This document shows positions 24,135-34,071 of a stretch of DNA of 34,180 bases, one piece after another. The DNA lies in the NCBI GenBank assembly GCA_902573065.1, contig CACGHX010000007.1, forward strand, positions 1-34,180. The letters run 5' to 3'. This DNA comes from an uncultured Pelagibacteraceae bacterium. Its GTDB lineage: Bacteria; Pseudomonadota; Alphaproteobacteria; Pelagibacterales; Pelagibacteraceae. How positions within the stretch are numbered: the first letter of the stretch is position 1; every line of letters starts with the position of its first letter. The position numbers and the translations under genes are program-made. The notes beneath the pieces were generated by a model. That model was not told the DNA's origin. It was given only the letters and a program-made list of their open reading frames with translations, and did no database searches.

Positions 24135-26268
24135 ATTTTTTCTCAAGCCTTTTCTTATGTAATAATGGCTCAGTATAACCCGAAGGTTGAGATCTACCTT
24201 TAAAAATTAAGTCACAAGCCGCTGAAAATGCAAATGATTTTTCAAAATTTTGTGACATTGGTAAGTAATTTTTATCTTTCGAATTTTGATGATCAACGAT
24301 TGCTGCCATCTTTTTTAAAACTTTCATAACCTGTTCTTCTGTACAAATATTATGATGTAACCAGTTTGCCATATGTTGAGATGATATTCTCAAAGTCGCT
24401 CTATCTTCCATTAAACCTATATTATTAATATCAGGCACTTTTGAACAACCTACCCCTTGATCGATCCATCTAACAACATAACCTAATATTCCTTGAGCAT
24501 TATTTTCCAATTCTTTATTAATATCTTCAACCGACCAGTTTGGTCTATCTGCTTTAGGTATCTCGAGAATATTTTTTAGGTCTGCCTTTCCTCTTTCACT
24601 TATCTCACCATGTTTTTTAAATACATCTACTTTGTGATAATGAGTTGCGTGAAGTGTTGCTGCTGTCGGCGAAGGTACCCATGCACAATTTGCTCCTGCA
24701 TTTGGATGATTAATTTTTTGTTGCATCATATCCGACATTCTATCAGGCATTGCCCACATTCCTTTACCGATTTGTGCTTTACCCGAAAAGCCACATGATA
24801 AACCAATATCAACATTCCAGTTTTCATAAGAGTTAAGCCAAGTTGATTTTTTCATATCAGCCTTAAAAATCATAGGACCAGCCTCAAAAGATGTATGCAT
24901 CTCGTCACCAGTTCTATCCAAAAAGCCAGTATTAATAAAAACCACTCTGTCTTTCACTTTCCGTATACATTCTTTTAAATTAACCGTAGTTCTTCTTTCT
25001 TCATCCATAATTCCAACTTTAATTGTATTTTTTTTTAAGTTAAGAACTTTCTCAACATTTTCAAAAATTTCATTGGTAAAGTCTACTTCCTCTGGTCCGT
25101 GCATTTTTGGTTTAACTATATAAACAGAATTTGTTCTTGAATTTTTTTTATTTTTGAAATCATGTAGTGCACAAAGTGTTGAAAAGAAAGCATCCATAAT
25201 GCCCTCAGGTATTTCTGAGCCATCTTTTAAAACAATTGCAGGATTCGTCATAAGATGACCAACATTTCTATTAAGTAATAAAGCTCTTCCATGTAAAGTA
25301 ATCTTTGATCCATCTGGAGATTTATAGACTCTATCTGGGTTAAGTTTTCTTGTGAATTTTTTGTTATTTTTTTGAACTTCTGTTTTTAAATCGCCTTTCA
25401 TTAAACCAAGCCAATTTCTATAACATTTTACTTTATCTTTTGAATCTACTGCTGCAACGGAGTCTTCATTATCTACTATAGTGGATATAGCAGATTCAAT
25501 AATTATGTCAGATATACCTGCTTTGTCATTTTTTCCAACAGCGCTTTTGGGATCGATCAATATATCAATGTGTAAATTGTTATTTTTTAAAAGAATTGAG
25601 TTTAAATTTTCAGCCTCACCATTAAAACCAACAAATTGATTTTTATTTTTTAGATAAAACTTTTTTTCATTTATGAAAAGAGCTAAATTTTTTTCTTCTA
25701 ACTTAATTTTTGTAATATCTTTCCAGCTAGCATCAGTAATAGAAAAAATATTATCTAAAAATTCTCTTGAATAATTAATTACCTTTTTTGCTCTTTCATC
25801 ATCATAGCCCTTGTTTGTTTTCCCAGGTATCACATCGGTGCCATAAAGGGCATCATAAAAACTTCCCCACCGGGCGTTTGCAGCATTTAAGGCATACCTT
25901 GCGTTATCTACGGGAACAACTAATTGTGGTCCAGGGATTGATGAGATTTCTTGATCAACATTAGAAGTACTAATTTTAAAATCAGATTTCTCTTCAACGA
26001 TATACCCAATAGATTTTAAAAAATTAATGTACTCTTTTTTGTCAAAAATAGATTCTTTTTTGGATATATGCCATTCATCTATCTTTTTTTGAATTTCAGC
26101 TCTTTTTTGAATTAAACTTTTATTTTTTGGGGCTAACTTATTAACAACCTCGCTAAAGCTATCCCAAAATTTTTTAACATCAACATTTGTACCAGGTATA
26201 GCCTCATCATTTATGAATTTTACGAGGTTCTCATCAATACTCAGATTGCTAATATTAATTTTTTCCAT
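24124..26268 (-). CDS. glcB: malate synthase G
   Basis: A 714-residue malate synthase of the single-chain G type. Recognisable parts are the N-terminal clasp ending [16 protein letters not shown], the central [13 protein letters not shown] with catalytic arginine, the [17 protein letters not shown] motif, and the C-terminal [20 protein letters not shown]. It condenses glyoxylate with acetyl-CoA to malate. In SAR11 this gene is tied to glycine/glycolate use, and a glycine riboswitch has been described before it in some strains; I see none here. Instead 11-bp repeats lie immediately before the ATG. No ribosome site is visible before ATG 26268. Confidence 0.96.
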   Translation of the reverse strand: MEKINISNLSIDENLVKFINDEAIPGTNVDVKKFWDSFSEVVNKLAPKNKSLIQKRAEIQKKIDEWHISKKESIFDKKEYINFLKSIGYIVEEKSDFKISTSNVDQEISSIPGPQLVVPVDNARYALNAANARWGSFYDALYGTDVIPGKTNKGYDDERAKKVINYSREFLDNIFSITDASWKDITKIKLEEKNLALFINEKKFYLKNKNQFVGFNGEAENLNSILLKNNNLHIDILIDPKSAVGKNDKAGISDIIIESAISTIVDNEDSVAAVDSKDKVKCYRNWLGLMKGDLKTEVQKNNKKFTRKLNPDRVYKSPDGSKITLHGRALLLNRNVGHLMTNPAIVLKDGSEIPEGIMDAFFSTLCALHDFKNKKNSRTNSVYIVKPKMHGPEEVDFTNEIFENVEKVLNLKKNTIKVGIMDEERRTTVNLKECIRKVKDRVVFINTGFLDRTGDEMHTSFEAGPMIFKADMKKSTWLNSYENWNVDIGLSCGFSGKAQIGKGMWAMPDRMSDMMQQKINHPNAGANCAWVPSPTAATLHATHYHKVDVFKKHGEISERGKADLKNILEIPKADRPNWSVEDINKELENNAQGILGYVVRWIDQGVGCSKVPDINNIGLMEDRATLRISSQHMANWLHHNICTEEQVMKVLKKMAAIVDHQNSKDKNYLPMSQNFEKSFAFSAACDLIFKGRSQPSGYTEPLLHKKRLEKKSSH

Positions 26269-26275
26269 TCTAAAT

Positions 26276-26304
26276 AGTACAACAAATTAACAATGTTTTA
26301 ACAA
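26276..26304 (-). promoter_or_regulatory. 11-bp direct repeats and -10 before glcB
   Basis: On the minus strand TTGTTAA (26304-26298), TTGTTAA (26293-26287) and TTGTACT (26282-26276) start exactly 11 bp apart. The last overlaps a -10-like TACTAT (26279-26274), placing the transcript start at or next to the ATG. The spacing is that of OmpR/PhoB-family sites, but the heptamer differs from the phosphate-gene set. Confidence 0.45.
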
Positions 26305-26311
26305 CACTTTA

Positions 26312-26338
26312 TTGACACATTTGAAATTTAATTAAAAT
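26312..26338 (+). promoter_or_regulatory. probable accA promoter
   Basis: A perfect -35 TTGACA (26312-26317) is followed by TAAAAT (26333-26338), 5/6 to the -10 consensus at a short 15-bp spacing. The leader to ATG 26366 is T-rich with no ribosome site. It is adjacent to the glcB repeats, so regulation of the divergent pair could be shared. Confidence 0.5.
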
Positions 26339-26365
26339 AAATATATTATTTTTTTTTAATAATTT

Positions 26366-27478
26366 ATGAGAAATTACCTTGATTTTGAAAAAGAAATTAA
26401 AAATCTTGAAGAGGATTTAGATGCTTCCAAAAATCCTTTCGATAAGGAAGGTATCTCAGAGGTTGACACTAAAAAAATTGAAAAAATTCAAGATGAGATT
26501 AATGAAAAATTAAGATCAACATATTCAAGCTTAAATAGTTGGCAAAAAGTTCAGGTAGCACGACACGAGGATAGACCTAGAGCAAATTTTTACATAAAAA
26601 AAATTTTTTCAAACTTTACACTACTCTCTGGCGACAGACTCTTTGCTGAAGACAAATCAATCATAGCAGGTTTTGGGTTGATAGAAGGAAAATCTGTTTT
26701 GATTTTAGGTCAGGAAAAAGGAGACAATTTAAATACAAGGCTCGAAAGAAACTTTGGAATGATGAAACCCGAAGGATACAGAAAATGTATAAGACTTATG
26801 AAACTCGCAGACCGATTTAGAATACCTGTAATATCTTTTATCGATACTCCAGGTGCTTATCCTGGAATAGGTGCTGAACAAAGAGGTCAGGCAACTGCTA
26901 TTGCTAACTCAATAGAATGTTGTATGTCATTAAAAGTTCCGAACATATCCATAATCATTGGGGAGGGAGGATCTGGTGGAGCGATAGCTCTAGCCTCATC
27001 AAACAAAGTTATAATGTTAGAGCATTCAATTTATTCTGTAATTTCTCCAGAAGGATGTGCCTCTATTCTTTGGAGAGATCCTACTAAGTCTTTGGAGGCA
27101 GCTGAAGCAATGAAATTGACAGCAGATGAATTGTTAAATTTAAAAATTATTGATGAAATTATACCAGAGCCGATAGGTGGAGCTCACAGAGACACAGATC
27201 AAATAGCTGACGAAATTAAAAAATCAATTTTAAAAAATTTAGAGGAATTTGAAAATTTATCTGGCGATCAAATTTTTGATCACAGGAAAAATAGATTTTT
27301 AAAAATTGGGAGAGACCAAGGTTTTAAGAAATCGACAAACATAGAGTCATTTCAGGGTTTAAGCTATGTCCAGCCAGGATATAATAAGCTTGTTAGATTT
27401 TTTAATAAAAATAAAAGTATTTCATTAATTACCCTTGGGGTCTTAGGATTAGCCGCATTTCTTTACTTATTAGTGTAG
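26366..27478 (+). CDS. accA: acetyl-CoA carboxylase carboxyltransferase subunit alpha with C-terminal membrane tail
   Basis: A 370-residue AccA, about 50 longer than the usual 315-320. The N-terminal helix (LDFEKEIKNLEEDL) and WQKVQVARHEDRP precede the crotonase-fold core with FIDTPGAYPGIGAEQRGQ and IIGEGGSGGAIALA, the acyl-CoA/biotin site. It makes malonyl-CoA for fatty-acid synthesis together with AccD, AccB and AccC, none of which is in the window. The extra C-terminus (about 318-370) has a polar linker, the basic NKLVRFFNKNKS, and a 19-residue hydrophobic end (352-370) that looks like a membrane anchor. No frameshift is apparent. Confidence 0.95.
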   Translation: MRNYLDFEKEIKNLEEDLDASKNPFDKEGISEVDTKKIEKIQDEINEKLRSTYSSLNSWQKVQVARHEDRPRANFYIKKIFSNFTLLSGDRLFAEDKSIIAGFGLIEGKSVLILGQEKGDNLNTRLERNFGMMKPEGYRKCIRLMKLADRFRIPVISFIDTPGAYPGIGAEQRGQATAIANSIECCMSLKVPNISIIIGEGGSGGAIALASSNKVIMLEHSIYSVISPEGCASILWRDPTKSLEAAEAMKLTADELLNLKIIDEIIPEPIGGAHRDTDQIADEIKKSILKNLEEFENLSGDQIFDHRKNRFLKIGRDQGFKKSTNIESFQGLSYVQPGYNKLVRFFNKNKSISLITLGVLGLAAFLYLLV

Positions 27479-27526
27479 TAAATTGGCATTAAAATAGATT
27501 TTCTCTAATTTATAACGATCAATAGC

Positions 27527-27555
27527 TTGACATTTATTCTTTAATTCAGTTAAAG
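27527..27555 (+). promoter_or_regulatory. probable cold-shock gene promoter
   Basis: A perfect -35 TTGACA (27527-27532) and a weak -10 TTAAAG (27550-27555) are 17 bp apart, giving a leader of roughly 60 nt before ATG 27621. The rest of the 142-nt gap after accA shows no gene. Confidence 0.5.
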
Positions 27556-27567
27556 AGCCGTATTGGT

Positions 27568-27586
27568 TTTTTTAAATTATAAAAAA
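27568..27586 (+). other. all-AU hairpin in the cold-shock leader
   Basis: TTTTTT (27568-27573) can pair with AAAAAA (27581-27586) across a 7-nt loop within the predicted leader. It would form only at low temperature; whether this is regulatory or simply AT-rich DNA is open. Confidence 0.25.
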
Positions 27587-27620
27587 GCTAATATTAAGTT
27601 AATAAATAAGGAAGAAAAAA

Positions 27621-27827
27621 ATGAGTCTAAAAGGAAAAGTAAAATGGTTCAATGGAACTAAAGGTTATGGTTTTATTGAAAGAGAAGATAAGGAAAAGGA
27701 CGTTTTCGTTCATTCTTCAGCAGTAAGAGCAGCTGGTTTAAAACATTTAAACGAAGGTGATGAGCTTACTTTTGATGTAGAGAACGGAGAAAAAGGACCT
27801 GCCGCGGTAAATCTACAGAAATCTTAA
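27621..27827 (+). CDS. cold-shock-domain protein
   Basis: A 68-residue single cold-shock domain. RNP1 is KGYGFIE and RNP2 is DVFVHSSAV, preceded by the usual GKVKWFN start. The ATG has a good AAGGAAG site 6 nt upstream. It binds single-stranded RNA/DNA and acts as an RNA chaperone. It is monocistronic with its own promoter and a hairpin after the stop. Which csp paralogue it is cannot be told. Confidence 0.96.
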   Translation: MSLKGKVKWFNGTKGYGFIEREDKEKDVFVHSSAVRAAGLKHLNEGDELTFDVENGEKGPAAVNLQKS

Positions 27828-27852
27828 ATCTTAATTACCAGCAAAACAATTA

Positions 27853-27890
27853 ATTGGGACAAAGACTAAGATTTATGTTTTTGTCCCAAT
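27853..27890 (+). other. 11-bp hairpin after the cold-shock gene
   Basis: ATTGGGACAAA (27853-27863) pairs perfectly with TTTGTCCCAAT (27880-27890) around a 16-nt loop, 25 nt after the stop. No U tract follows, so it is a weak terminator at best, but it may protect the 3' end of the message. Confidence 0.7.
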
Positions 27891-27973
27891 AATCAGGGGT
27901 TGAATTTAATTTTGAATTTGTTAAAACACCAATATTAATGAAAAGTAGAAATATCATTGCTAAAATACATTCA

Positions 27974-28009
27974 CACTCTCACAGAGTGCACGCTAGGCTT
28001 TTGCTTAGC
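27974..28009 (+). other. two adjacent hairpins before tRNA-His
   Basis: CACTCT/AGAGTG (27974-27988, 3-nt loop) and GCTAGGC/GCTTAGC (27992-28009, TTTT loop, one G-T pair) lie three bases apart in an otherwise very AT-rich 240-nt gap. Their GC content and pairing suggest a structured RNA element; no U tract follows. Confidence 0.5.
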
Positions 28010-28067
28010 TAAATCTCAACATATTTAAAATACAAATTTATAAATAATTAATATAAAAAGGAGTTAT

Positions 28068-28144
28068 GCAGCAGTAGCTCAGTTGGTTAGAGCACTAGTT
28101 TGTGGAACTAGGGGTCGGTGGTTCGAATCCACCCTGCTGTACCA
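28068..28144 (+). tRNA. tRNA-His (anticodon GTG)
   Basis: Cloverleaf: acceptor GCAGCAG (28068-28074) with CTGCTGT (28134-28140), D arm GCTC/GAGC, anticodon stem CTAGT/ACTAG with GTG at 28102-28104, T stem GGTGG/CCACC with TTCGAAT loop, and encoded CCA (28142-28144). The base before the acceptor is T and the discriminator is A73, so the usual G-1:C73 pair of tRNA-His is absent and the first pair is G1:U72, as known for a large alphaproteobacterial clade. A -10-like TATAAA (28052-28057) lies just upstream. hisS follows 4 nt after CCA. Confidence 0.97.
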
Positions 28145-28148
28145 GAAA

Positions 28149-29483
28149 ATGGTAAAAGATAAAAAAACAACACCTTCTAAGGAATTACCTTTAGGTTTTG
28201 TAGATAGACAAGAAAAAGAATTATTAATCCGTGATTTTGTAATTTCTAATATTAAAGAAGTTATGATCAAGTACGGTTTTCAATATCTCGAAACACCAAG
28301 TTTCGAGTATTCGGATAGTATTGGCAAATTTTTACCAGATAAAGAAAGACCAGACTCCGGGGTATTTTCTTTTAAAGATGAAAATAAGTGGATGTCCCTT
28401 CGTTATGATCTCACTGCTCCTTTAGCAAGATATGTTGCAAAAAATTATCTAGAAATACCAAAACCATTCAAACGTTACCAATTAGGCGCCGTTTGGAGAA
28501 ATGAGAAACCTGGACCAGGAAGATTTAGAGAATTTTTACAATTTGATGCTGACTATGTGGGAACAAAAAATCTCCAGGCAGACGCAGAGCTTTGTGTTTT
28601 AATTTCTGAGATATTAGAAAAGTGTGGTTTAGATAAAAAAGATTATACGGTAAAAATTTCATCTAGAAAATTAACAGATAAATTATTCCAAAATTTGAAA
28701 ATTACATCTAAAGATCAAATCGCAACTACGCTGCGAGCCCTTGATAAAATTGACAGACTTGGTTGGAATGAGGCAAAAAAACTTCTTGGAGAGGGTCGAA
28801 AAGATAAATCAGGAGATTATACAAAGGGAGCAAACCTTAGTAATGATCAAATAGAAACAATTGAAACTGCCTTAAAAGATAAAATTCCTGATAATGAAGA
28901 TATCTTACAGATCATAAAAATATTTGAGGCTTACAATTTTAAAAATTACAAATTTGATCCATCAGTTATAAGGGGACTAGAATATTATACAGGACCAATT
29001 TTTGAGGTTAATTTAAATTTTCAAGTAAAAAATTTAAAAGGACAGACTATACAATTTGGATCAATCGGTGGCGGAGGAAGGTATGATAATCTTGTTAGTA
29101 ACTTTGGTAATTTAGATTGTCCTGCAACTGGGATTTCAATTGGTTTAGACAGACTTGTATTTGCCTTGATGCAGAAAAAAGATTTTCAAATAAAGTCCAC
29201 ACGACCTGTTATTATTTGTATTTTTGATAAGGATAAAATTAAAGAATATGTAGGTATACTAAATAAACTCAGAGCCTCAAATATTAGTTCGGAAATTTAT
29301 CCAGGCGAGGGCAAGTTAAAAAAGCAAATGGAGTATGCAAACAAGTTAGGATCCCCAGCAGTTATTTTGTACGGTGACAATGAAATAAAATCAGGTAAAG
29401 CGACTTTAAAAAATCTAGAAAGTGGAAATGAGAGTTCAGTTAAAATTGAGGAACTAGTAAATGAAATCAAAAAATTACTCTGA
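28149..29483 (+). CDS. hisS: histidyl-tRNA synthetase
   Basis: A 444-residue class-II synthetase. ATG 28149 is chosen because the open frame upstream runs through the tRNA. Motif 2 is WRNEKPGPGRFREF, the histidine loops are GLEYYTGPIFEV and GSIGGGGRYDNL, and motif 3 is GISIGLDRLVF, with a C-terminal anticodon-binding domain from about 345. It charges the tRNA-His encoded just upstream; the pair must have co-adapted because the G-1 identity element is missing. No ribosome site fits between the tRNA end and the ATG. It overlaps hisZ by 23 nt. Confidence 0.95.
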   Translation: MVKDKKTTPSKELPLGFVDRQEKELLIRDFVISNIKEVMIKYGFQYLETPSFEYSDSIGKFLPDKERPDSGVFSFKDENKWMSLRYDLTAPLARYVAKNYLEIPKPFKRYQLGAVWRNEKPGPGRFREFLQFDADYVGTKNLQADAELCVLISEILEKCGLDKKDYTVKISSRKLTDKLFQNLKITSKDQIATTLRALDKIDRLGWNEAKKLLGEGRKDKSGDYTKGANLSNDQIETIETALKDKIPDNEDILQIIKIFEAYNFKNYKFDPSVIRGLEYYTGPIFEVNLNFQVKNLKGQTIQFGSIGGGGRYDNLVSNFGNLDCPATGISIGLDRLVFALMQKKDFQIKSTRPVIICIFDKDKIKEYVGILNKLRASNISSEIYPGEGKLKKQMEYANKLGSPAVILYGDNEIKSGKATLKNLESGNESSVKIEELVNEIKKLL

Positions 29484-30510
29484 AAATATAATAAAAGTAT
29501 TTAAGAAAGATGGTTTTGTTTTATCAGAACCAGATGTGCTTTTAGATTCAGATTATATTATCGAAAGATCTGGTGAGAATTTTAGGAAGATAATGCTTAC
29601 TTTCGAAGATGATACTGGGAAAAGCATGTGTTTAAGACCAGATTTGACAGTTGCTTCGTGTATTAAATACTTAAAAGATAACTCCAAAGCAAATTCAAAG
29701 ATATATTATTCCGGTCAAGCTTATAGAAGATCGAAAAGTTTAAAAAAAGTTGTTAATTATCAATTAGGTTTAGAAATTTTTGGTTCTAAAAATAAATCTT
29801 TAGATGATTTAAAAGTTTTAAAAACAATAACTAATTCAATCAATAAAATAAAAATTAAAAATATATCAATTAAAGTTGGAGATGTAAGTTTATTCAAGCA
29901 ATTAATCGATTCTTTAAAAATACCGGAAAGATGGAGAATGAGATTAAAAAGACACTTTTGGAGGCCAAAATATTTTGAAGATTTACTTAAAAGGCTTGAA
30001 ACAAATTCTGACGTCGATCCTGCTACAGTTGAATTAGATAAGAAAAAGTTTTTTGAAATGAAGAATATTGATCAGAACAAAGAAGTTGCAAGCAGAAAAG
30101 TTTCAGAAATTATATCCAGGTTTGATAGAAAAATTAAAGATCCAAGAGCATTTAAAGAAAATAAAAAAACAGTGAAAATTATAAAAGATTTTTTAAAAAT
30201 TAATTGTCCATTAGGTAAATTAGAAAAAACATTAAATAATTTTGTTAATAATAATAAATTAAGTAAGAATGTTTTTAATGATCTATCAAGTTTGAAAAAT
30301 TTATCTAGATTAAATTCCAAAATTATCTTCTCCACTAATTTTGGCAGAGATATCGAATACTATTCTGGAGTAGTATTTGAAATATATAATTCATCAAAAA
30401 AAGAAATAGCTAGAGGTGGTAGGTATGATGGTTTATTGAAGAGTCTCGGAGCTGGTAAAAATATTTCAGCAGTAGGTGCTGCAATTAATTTAAATAATTT
30501 AAAGACATGA
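29461..30510 (+). CDS. hisZ: ATP phosphoribosyltransferase regulatory subunit
   Basis: A 349-residue HisRS-like protein without a tRNA role. It has a degenerate class-II core (MCLRPDLTVASC, YYSGQAYRR, GRDIEYYSGVVFEI, ARGGRYDGLL) and no C-terminal anticodon-binding domain. HisZ activates the short form of HisG and carries histidine feedback. The 23-nt overlap with hisS and 4-nt overlap with hisG (ATGA) fit this assignment. A lysine-rich central region (about 200-270) is divergent. Confidence 0.88.
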   Translation: MKSKNYSENIIKVFKKDGFVLSEPDVLLDSDYIIERSGENFRKIMLTFEDDTGKSMCLRPDLTVASCIKYLKDNSKANSKIYYSGQAYRRSKSLKKVVNYQLGLEIFGSKNKSLDDLKVLKTITNSINKIKIKNISIKVGDVSLFKQLIDSLKIPERWRMRLKRHFWRPKYFEDLLKRLETNSDVDPATVELDKKKFFEMKNIDQNKEVASRKVSEIISRFDRKIKDPRAFKENKKTVKIIKDFLKINCPLGKLEKTLNNFVNNNKLSKNVFNDLSSLKNLSRLNSKIIFSTNFGRDIEYYSGVVFEIYNSSKKEIARGGRYDGLLKSLGAGKNISAVGAAINLNNLKT

Positions 30511-31184
30511 AAAATTTAATAACTATAGGCTTACCAAGCAAAGGGAGATTAAGAGAAGGAGCAATCCAATTTTTCGAAAAAAATAATTTTAAACTTACTT
30601 CAAATGGTGGAGATAGAAATTATTTTGCAAAATTTGAAAATTATCCAAATATAAAAATTATATATTTACACGCCAAAGAGATTATACAAAGAATCGGTGA
30701 TGATACTCTTGATATAGGAATTTCAGGTTTAGATCTTTTGAATGAGTCGGCTGCGAACCTGAAACAAAAAATTGAAGTTAAGAAAAAATTAGATTTTGGT
30801 TCAGCTAATGTTGTAGTTGCTATTCCCAATGATTGGATCGATGTTCAAACTGTTGCCGATTTAGAGGAAGTATCTTTCGATTTTAGAGATAAAAAAAATA
30901 CTAGATTGAGAGTTGCAACAAAGTATCCAAATTTAACTAATAATTTTTTAGTTTCAAGAGGTGTTACGCAGTATAAATTGGTTGCCAGCCTTGGAGCAAC
31001 AGAAACTTATCCCTTTATCGGTTCATCAGAAATAATTACAGACATAACTTCAACCGGGAAAACTTTGAAAGATAATAATCTTAGAATTTTAAAAGATGGC
31101 TTAATTTTAAAATCTCAGGCTTGTCTATTTTACTCAAAAAAAAAGGCTGCTAAACTGCAGCCTTTTTTAAATTCTTTAAAGTGA
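30507..31184 (+). CDS. hisG: ATP phosphoribosyltransferase, short form
   Basis: A 225-residue HisG of the short type, lacking the C-terminal regulatory domain and so dependent on HisZ. Motifs include GLPSKGRLREGA at the N-terminus, DDTLDIGISGLDLL, and the PRPP-binding SSEIITDITSTGKTL. It performs the first step of histidine synthesis. The last codons (KKKAAKLQPFL) are encoded by a strong hairpin that acts as terminator for groEL on the opposite strand. Confidence 0.94.
   Translation: MKNLITIGLPSKGRLREGAIQFFEKNNFKLTSNGGDRNYFAKFENYPNIKIIYLHAKEIIQRIGDDTLDIGISGLDLLNESAANLKQKIEVKKKLDFGSANVVVAIPNDWIDVQTVADLEEVSFDFRDKKNTRLRVATKYPNLTNNFLVSRGVTQYKLVASLGATETYPFIGSSEIITDITSTGKTLKDNNLRILKDGLILKSQACLFYSKKKAAKLQPFLNSLK
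31136..31168 (-). terminator. intrinsic terminator of groESL, inside the hisG coding end
   Basis: A 12-bp stem AAAAAAGGCTGC (31139-31150) with GCAGCCTTTTTT (31157-31168), 6-nt loop. On the minus strand it begins 22 nt after the groEL stop and is followed by a nine-T run (31144-31136). On the plus strand it also has a six-T run but lies before the hisG stop, where translating ribosomes should block it. Confidence 0.88.
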
Positions 31185-31190
31185 TTGGGA

Positions 31191-32843
<1,653 letters not shown>

Positions 32844-32862
32844 TTAAATCTCCTTTTTATAT

Positions 32863-33156
32863 TTATTTACTTTTTGTAATTCCCATAATGTCTGACTCTT
32901 TCATTATGCTATATTCTTTTCCATCAATTTTAACTTCTGTTCCAGACCACTTCCCAAACAACACGCGGTCGCCAATTTTAACGTCCATTTTAATGATTTT
33001 TCCATCATCAGTTTTTGCACCATTTCCCACGGCTACGACCTCTCCCTCTTGAGGTTTTTCCTTTGCAGTGTCAGGTATAATAATTCCACCTTTAGTTTTT
33101 TCTTCACTATCAAGCACTTTTATAAGCACTCTGTCGTGTAGCGGTCTAAATTTCAT
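32863..33156 (-). CDS. groS: GroES co-chaperonin
   Basis: A 97-residue 10-kDa chaperonin: [27 protein letters not shown] with the mobile loop (about 17-30), and [19 protein letters not shown] in the C-terminal half. It caps GroEL. AGGAGT lies 4 nt before ATG 33156. First gene of groESL. Confidence 0.98.
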   Translation of the reverse strand: MKFRPLHDRVLIKVLDSEEKTKGGIIIPDTAKEKPQEGEVVAVGNGAKTDDGKIIKMDVKIGDRVLFGKWSGTEVKIDGKEYSIMKESDIMGITKSK

Positions 33157-33185
33157 GAAAACTCCTATAATTTATAATAATGTGG

Positions 33186-33214
33186 AATATGGTATGTATT
33201 TAGAATTTTGCAAG
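33186..33214 (-). promoter_or_regulatory. RpoH-like promoter of groESL
   Basis: On the minus strand CTTGCAA (33214-33208) and CCATATT (33192-33186) are separated by 15 nt. This resembles heat-shock sigma (RpoH) promoters (CTTG... then CCAT-T) more than the sigma-70 consensus. The leader is about 20 nt. No CIRCE inverted repeat is present. Confidence 0.55.
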
Positions 33215-33258
33215 AGTATGATAAAAAAAAATTTATCTAAAAAAAGCTTGAATTTCCT

Positions 33259-34071
33259 ATGAAAATTAAAAAATTAGATCATCTTTCCTCGATTTTTCAA
33301 GAATATGATGCATTTATAATCGATTTATGGGGAGTAATGCATAATGGAGTTAGTTTAAACAATTCTGCAGTCAAAGCAGTAAGCGAGTTACAGTCTAATG
33401 GAAAAAGAATTGTTTTTTTATCGAATGCGCCTCGGCCTACTAAAAAAGTCGTTGAATTTTTAAAGAAGATGAAAATGGAAGATAGATTTCTAAAGAATGT
33501 TTTTACCTCAGGTGAGGCAGCAATAAACTCTCTTAAAAATAATAAATTTGGTTTAAAATTTTATCATCTCGGCCCTAAAAGGGATGAATCATTATTTTCC
33601 GATATAAAAATAAATAAAACTACATTAGATAAATGTGACTTTATACTTTGTACTGGACTTTTTGACGAGGAAAGTGAAAATTTACAATTCTATAATGATT
33701 TATTAAAAAACTTCACTAAAAAAAAGTTAGTTTGTACCAATCCAGATTTAATTGTTCATAGGGGCGGCGAAGAGGAATATTGTGCAGGAAAAATCGCTGA
33801 AATTTTTGAAAGTCTTGGTGGTAAAGTAGTATATTTTGGTAAACCACATAAAGAAGTTTATATCTCGTGTTTAAAATCAGATCAGAAAACTTTAGTGATC
33901 GGGGACAATCTAAAAACTGATATTAAAGGAGCTAATAATATGAATTTAGATTCGATATTTATTACAAGTGGAGTGCATAAATCTAAAACAATAGATGAAA
34001 AATTTATGGATAAATTATTAGCCGAACATAATGTAACAGCTAAATATTTTCAAAAGGAACTAACCTGGTAG
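33259..34071 (+). CDS. HAD-superfamily class IIA hydrolase (alphaproteobacterial type)
   Basis: A 270-residue HAD phosphatase-like protein. Motif I is FIIDLWGVMHNG, motif II is VFLSNAPRP, and motif III/IV are in FGKPHKEVY and LVIGDNLKTDIKGANN. The second acidic residue of motif I (normally DxD) is tryptophan, a feature I associate with this subfamily, so the reaction may differ from simple phosphate release. The substrate is unknown. ATG 33259 is followed directly by ribF at the 3' end (no gap), hinting at a link with riboflavin phosphate metabolism, which is inference only. Confidence 0.85.
   Translation: MKIKKLDHLSSIFQEYDAFIIDLWGVMHNGVSLNNSAVKAVSELQSNGKRIVFLSNAPRPTKKVVEFLKKMKMEDRFLKNVFTSGEAAINSLKNNKFGLKFYHLGPKRDESLFSDIKINKTTLDKCDFILCTGLFDEESENLQFYNDLLKNFTKKKLVCTNPDLIVHRGGEEEYCAGKIAEIFESLGGKVVYFGKPHKEVYISCLKSDQKTLVIGDNLKTDIKGANNMNLDSIFITSGVHKSKTIDEKFMDKLLAEHNVTAKYFQKELTW

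Noticed and set aside
26269-26365. Glycine riboswitch before glcB
   Set aside because: No conserved aptamer core is visible and the gap is too short for a full aptamer plus expression platform.
27853-27890. Intrinsic terminator after the cold-shock gene
   Set aside because: The stem is strong but lacks a U tract on the plus strand, so it is listed only as a hairpin.
28066-28077. Mini open frame ATG-CAG-CAG-TAG after AAGGAG overlapping tRNA-His
   Set aside because: The ribosome site is only 2 nt from the ATG and the bases belong to the tRNA; likely coincidence.
28083-28148. N-terminal extension of hisS through the tRNA
   Set aside because: The frame is open by chance in tRNA sequence; the ATG at 28149 matches the family start.
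33157-33258. CIRCE operator before groES
   Set aside because: No TTAGCACTC/GAGTGCTAA inverted repeat on either strand.
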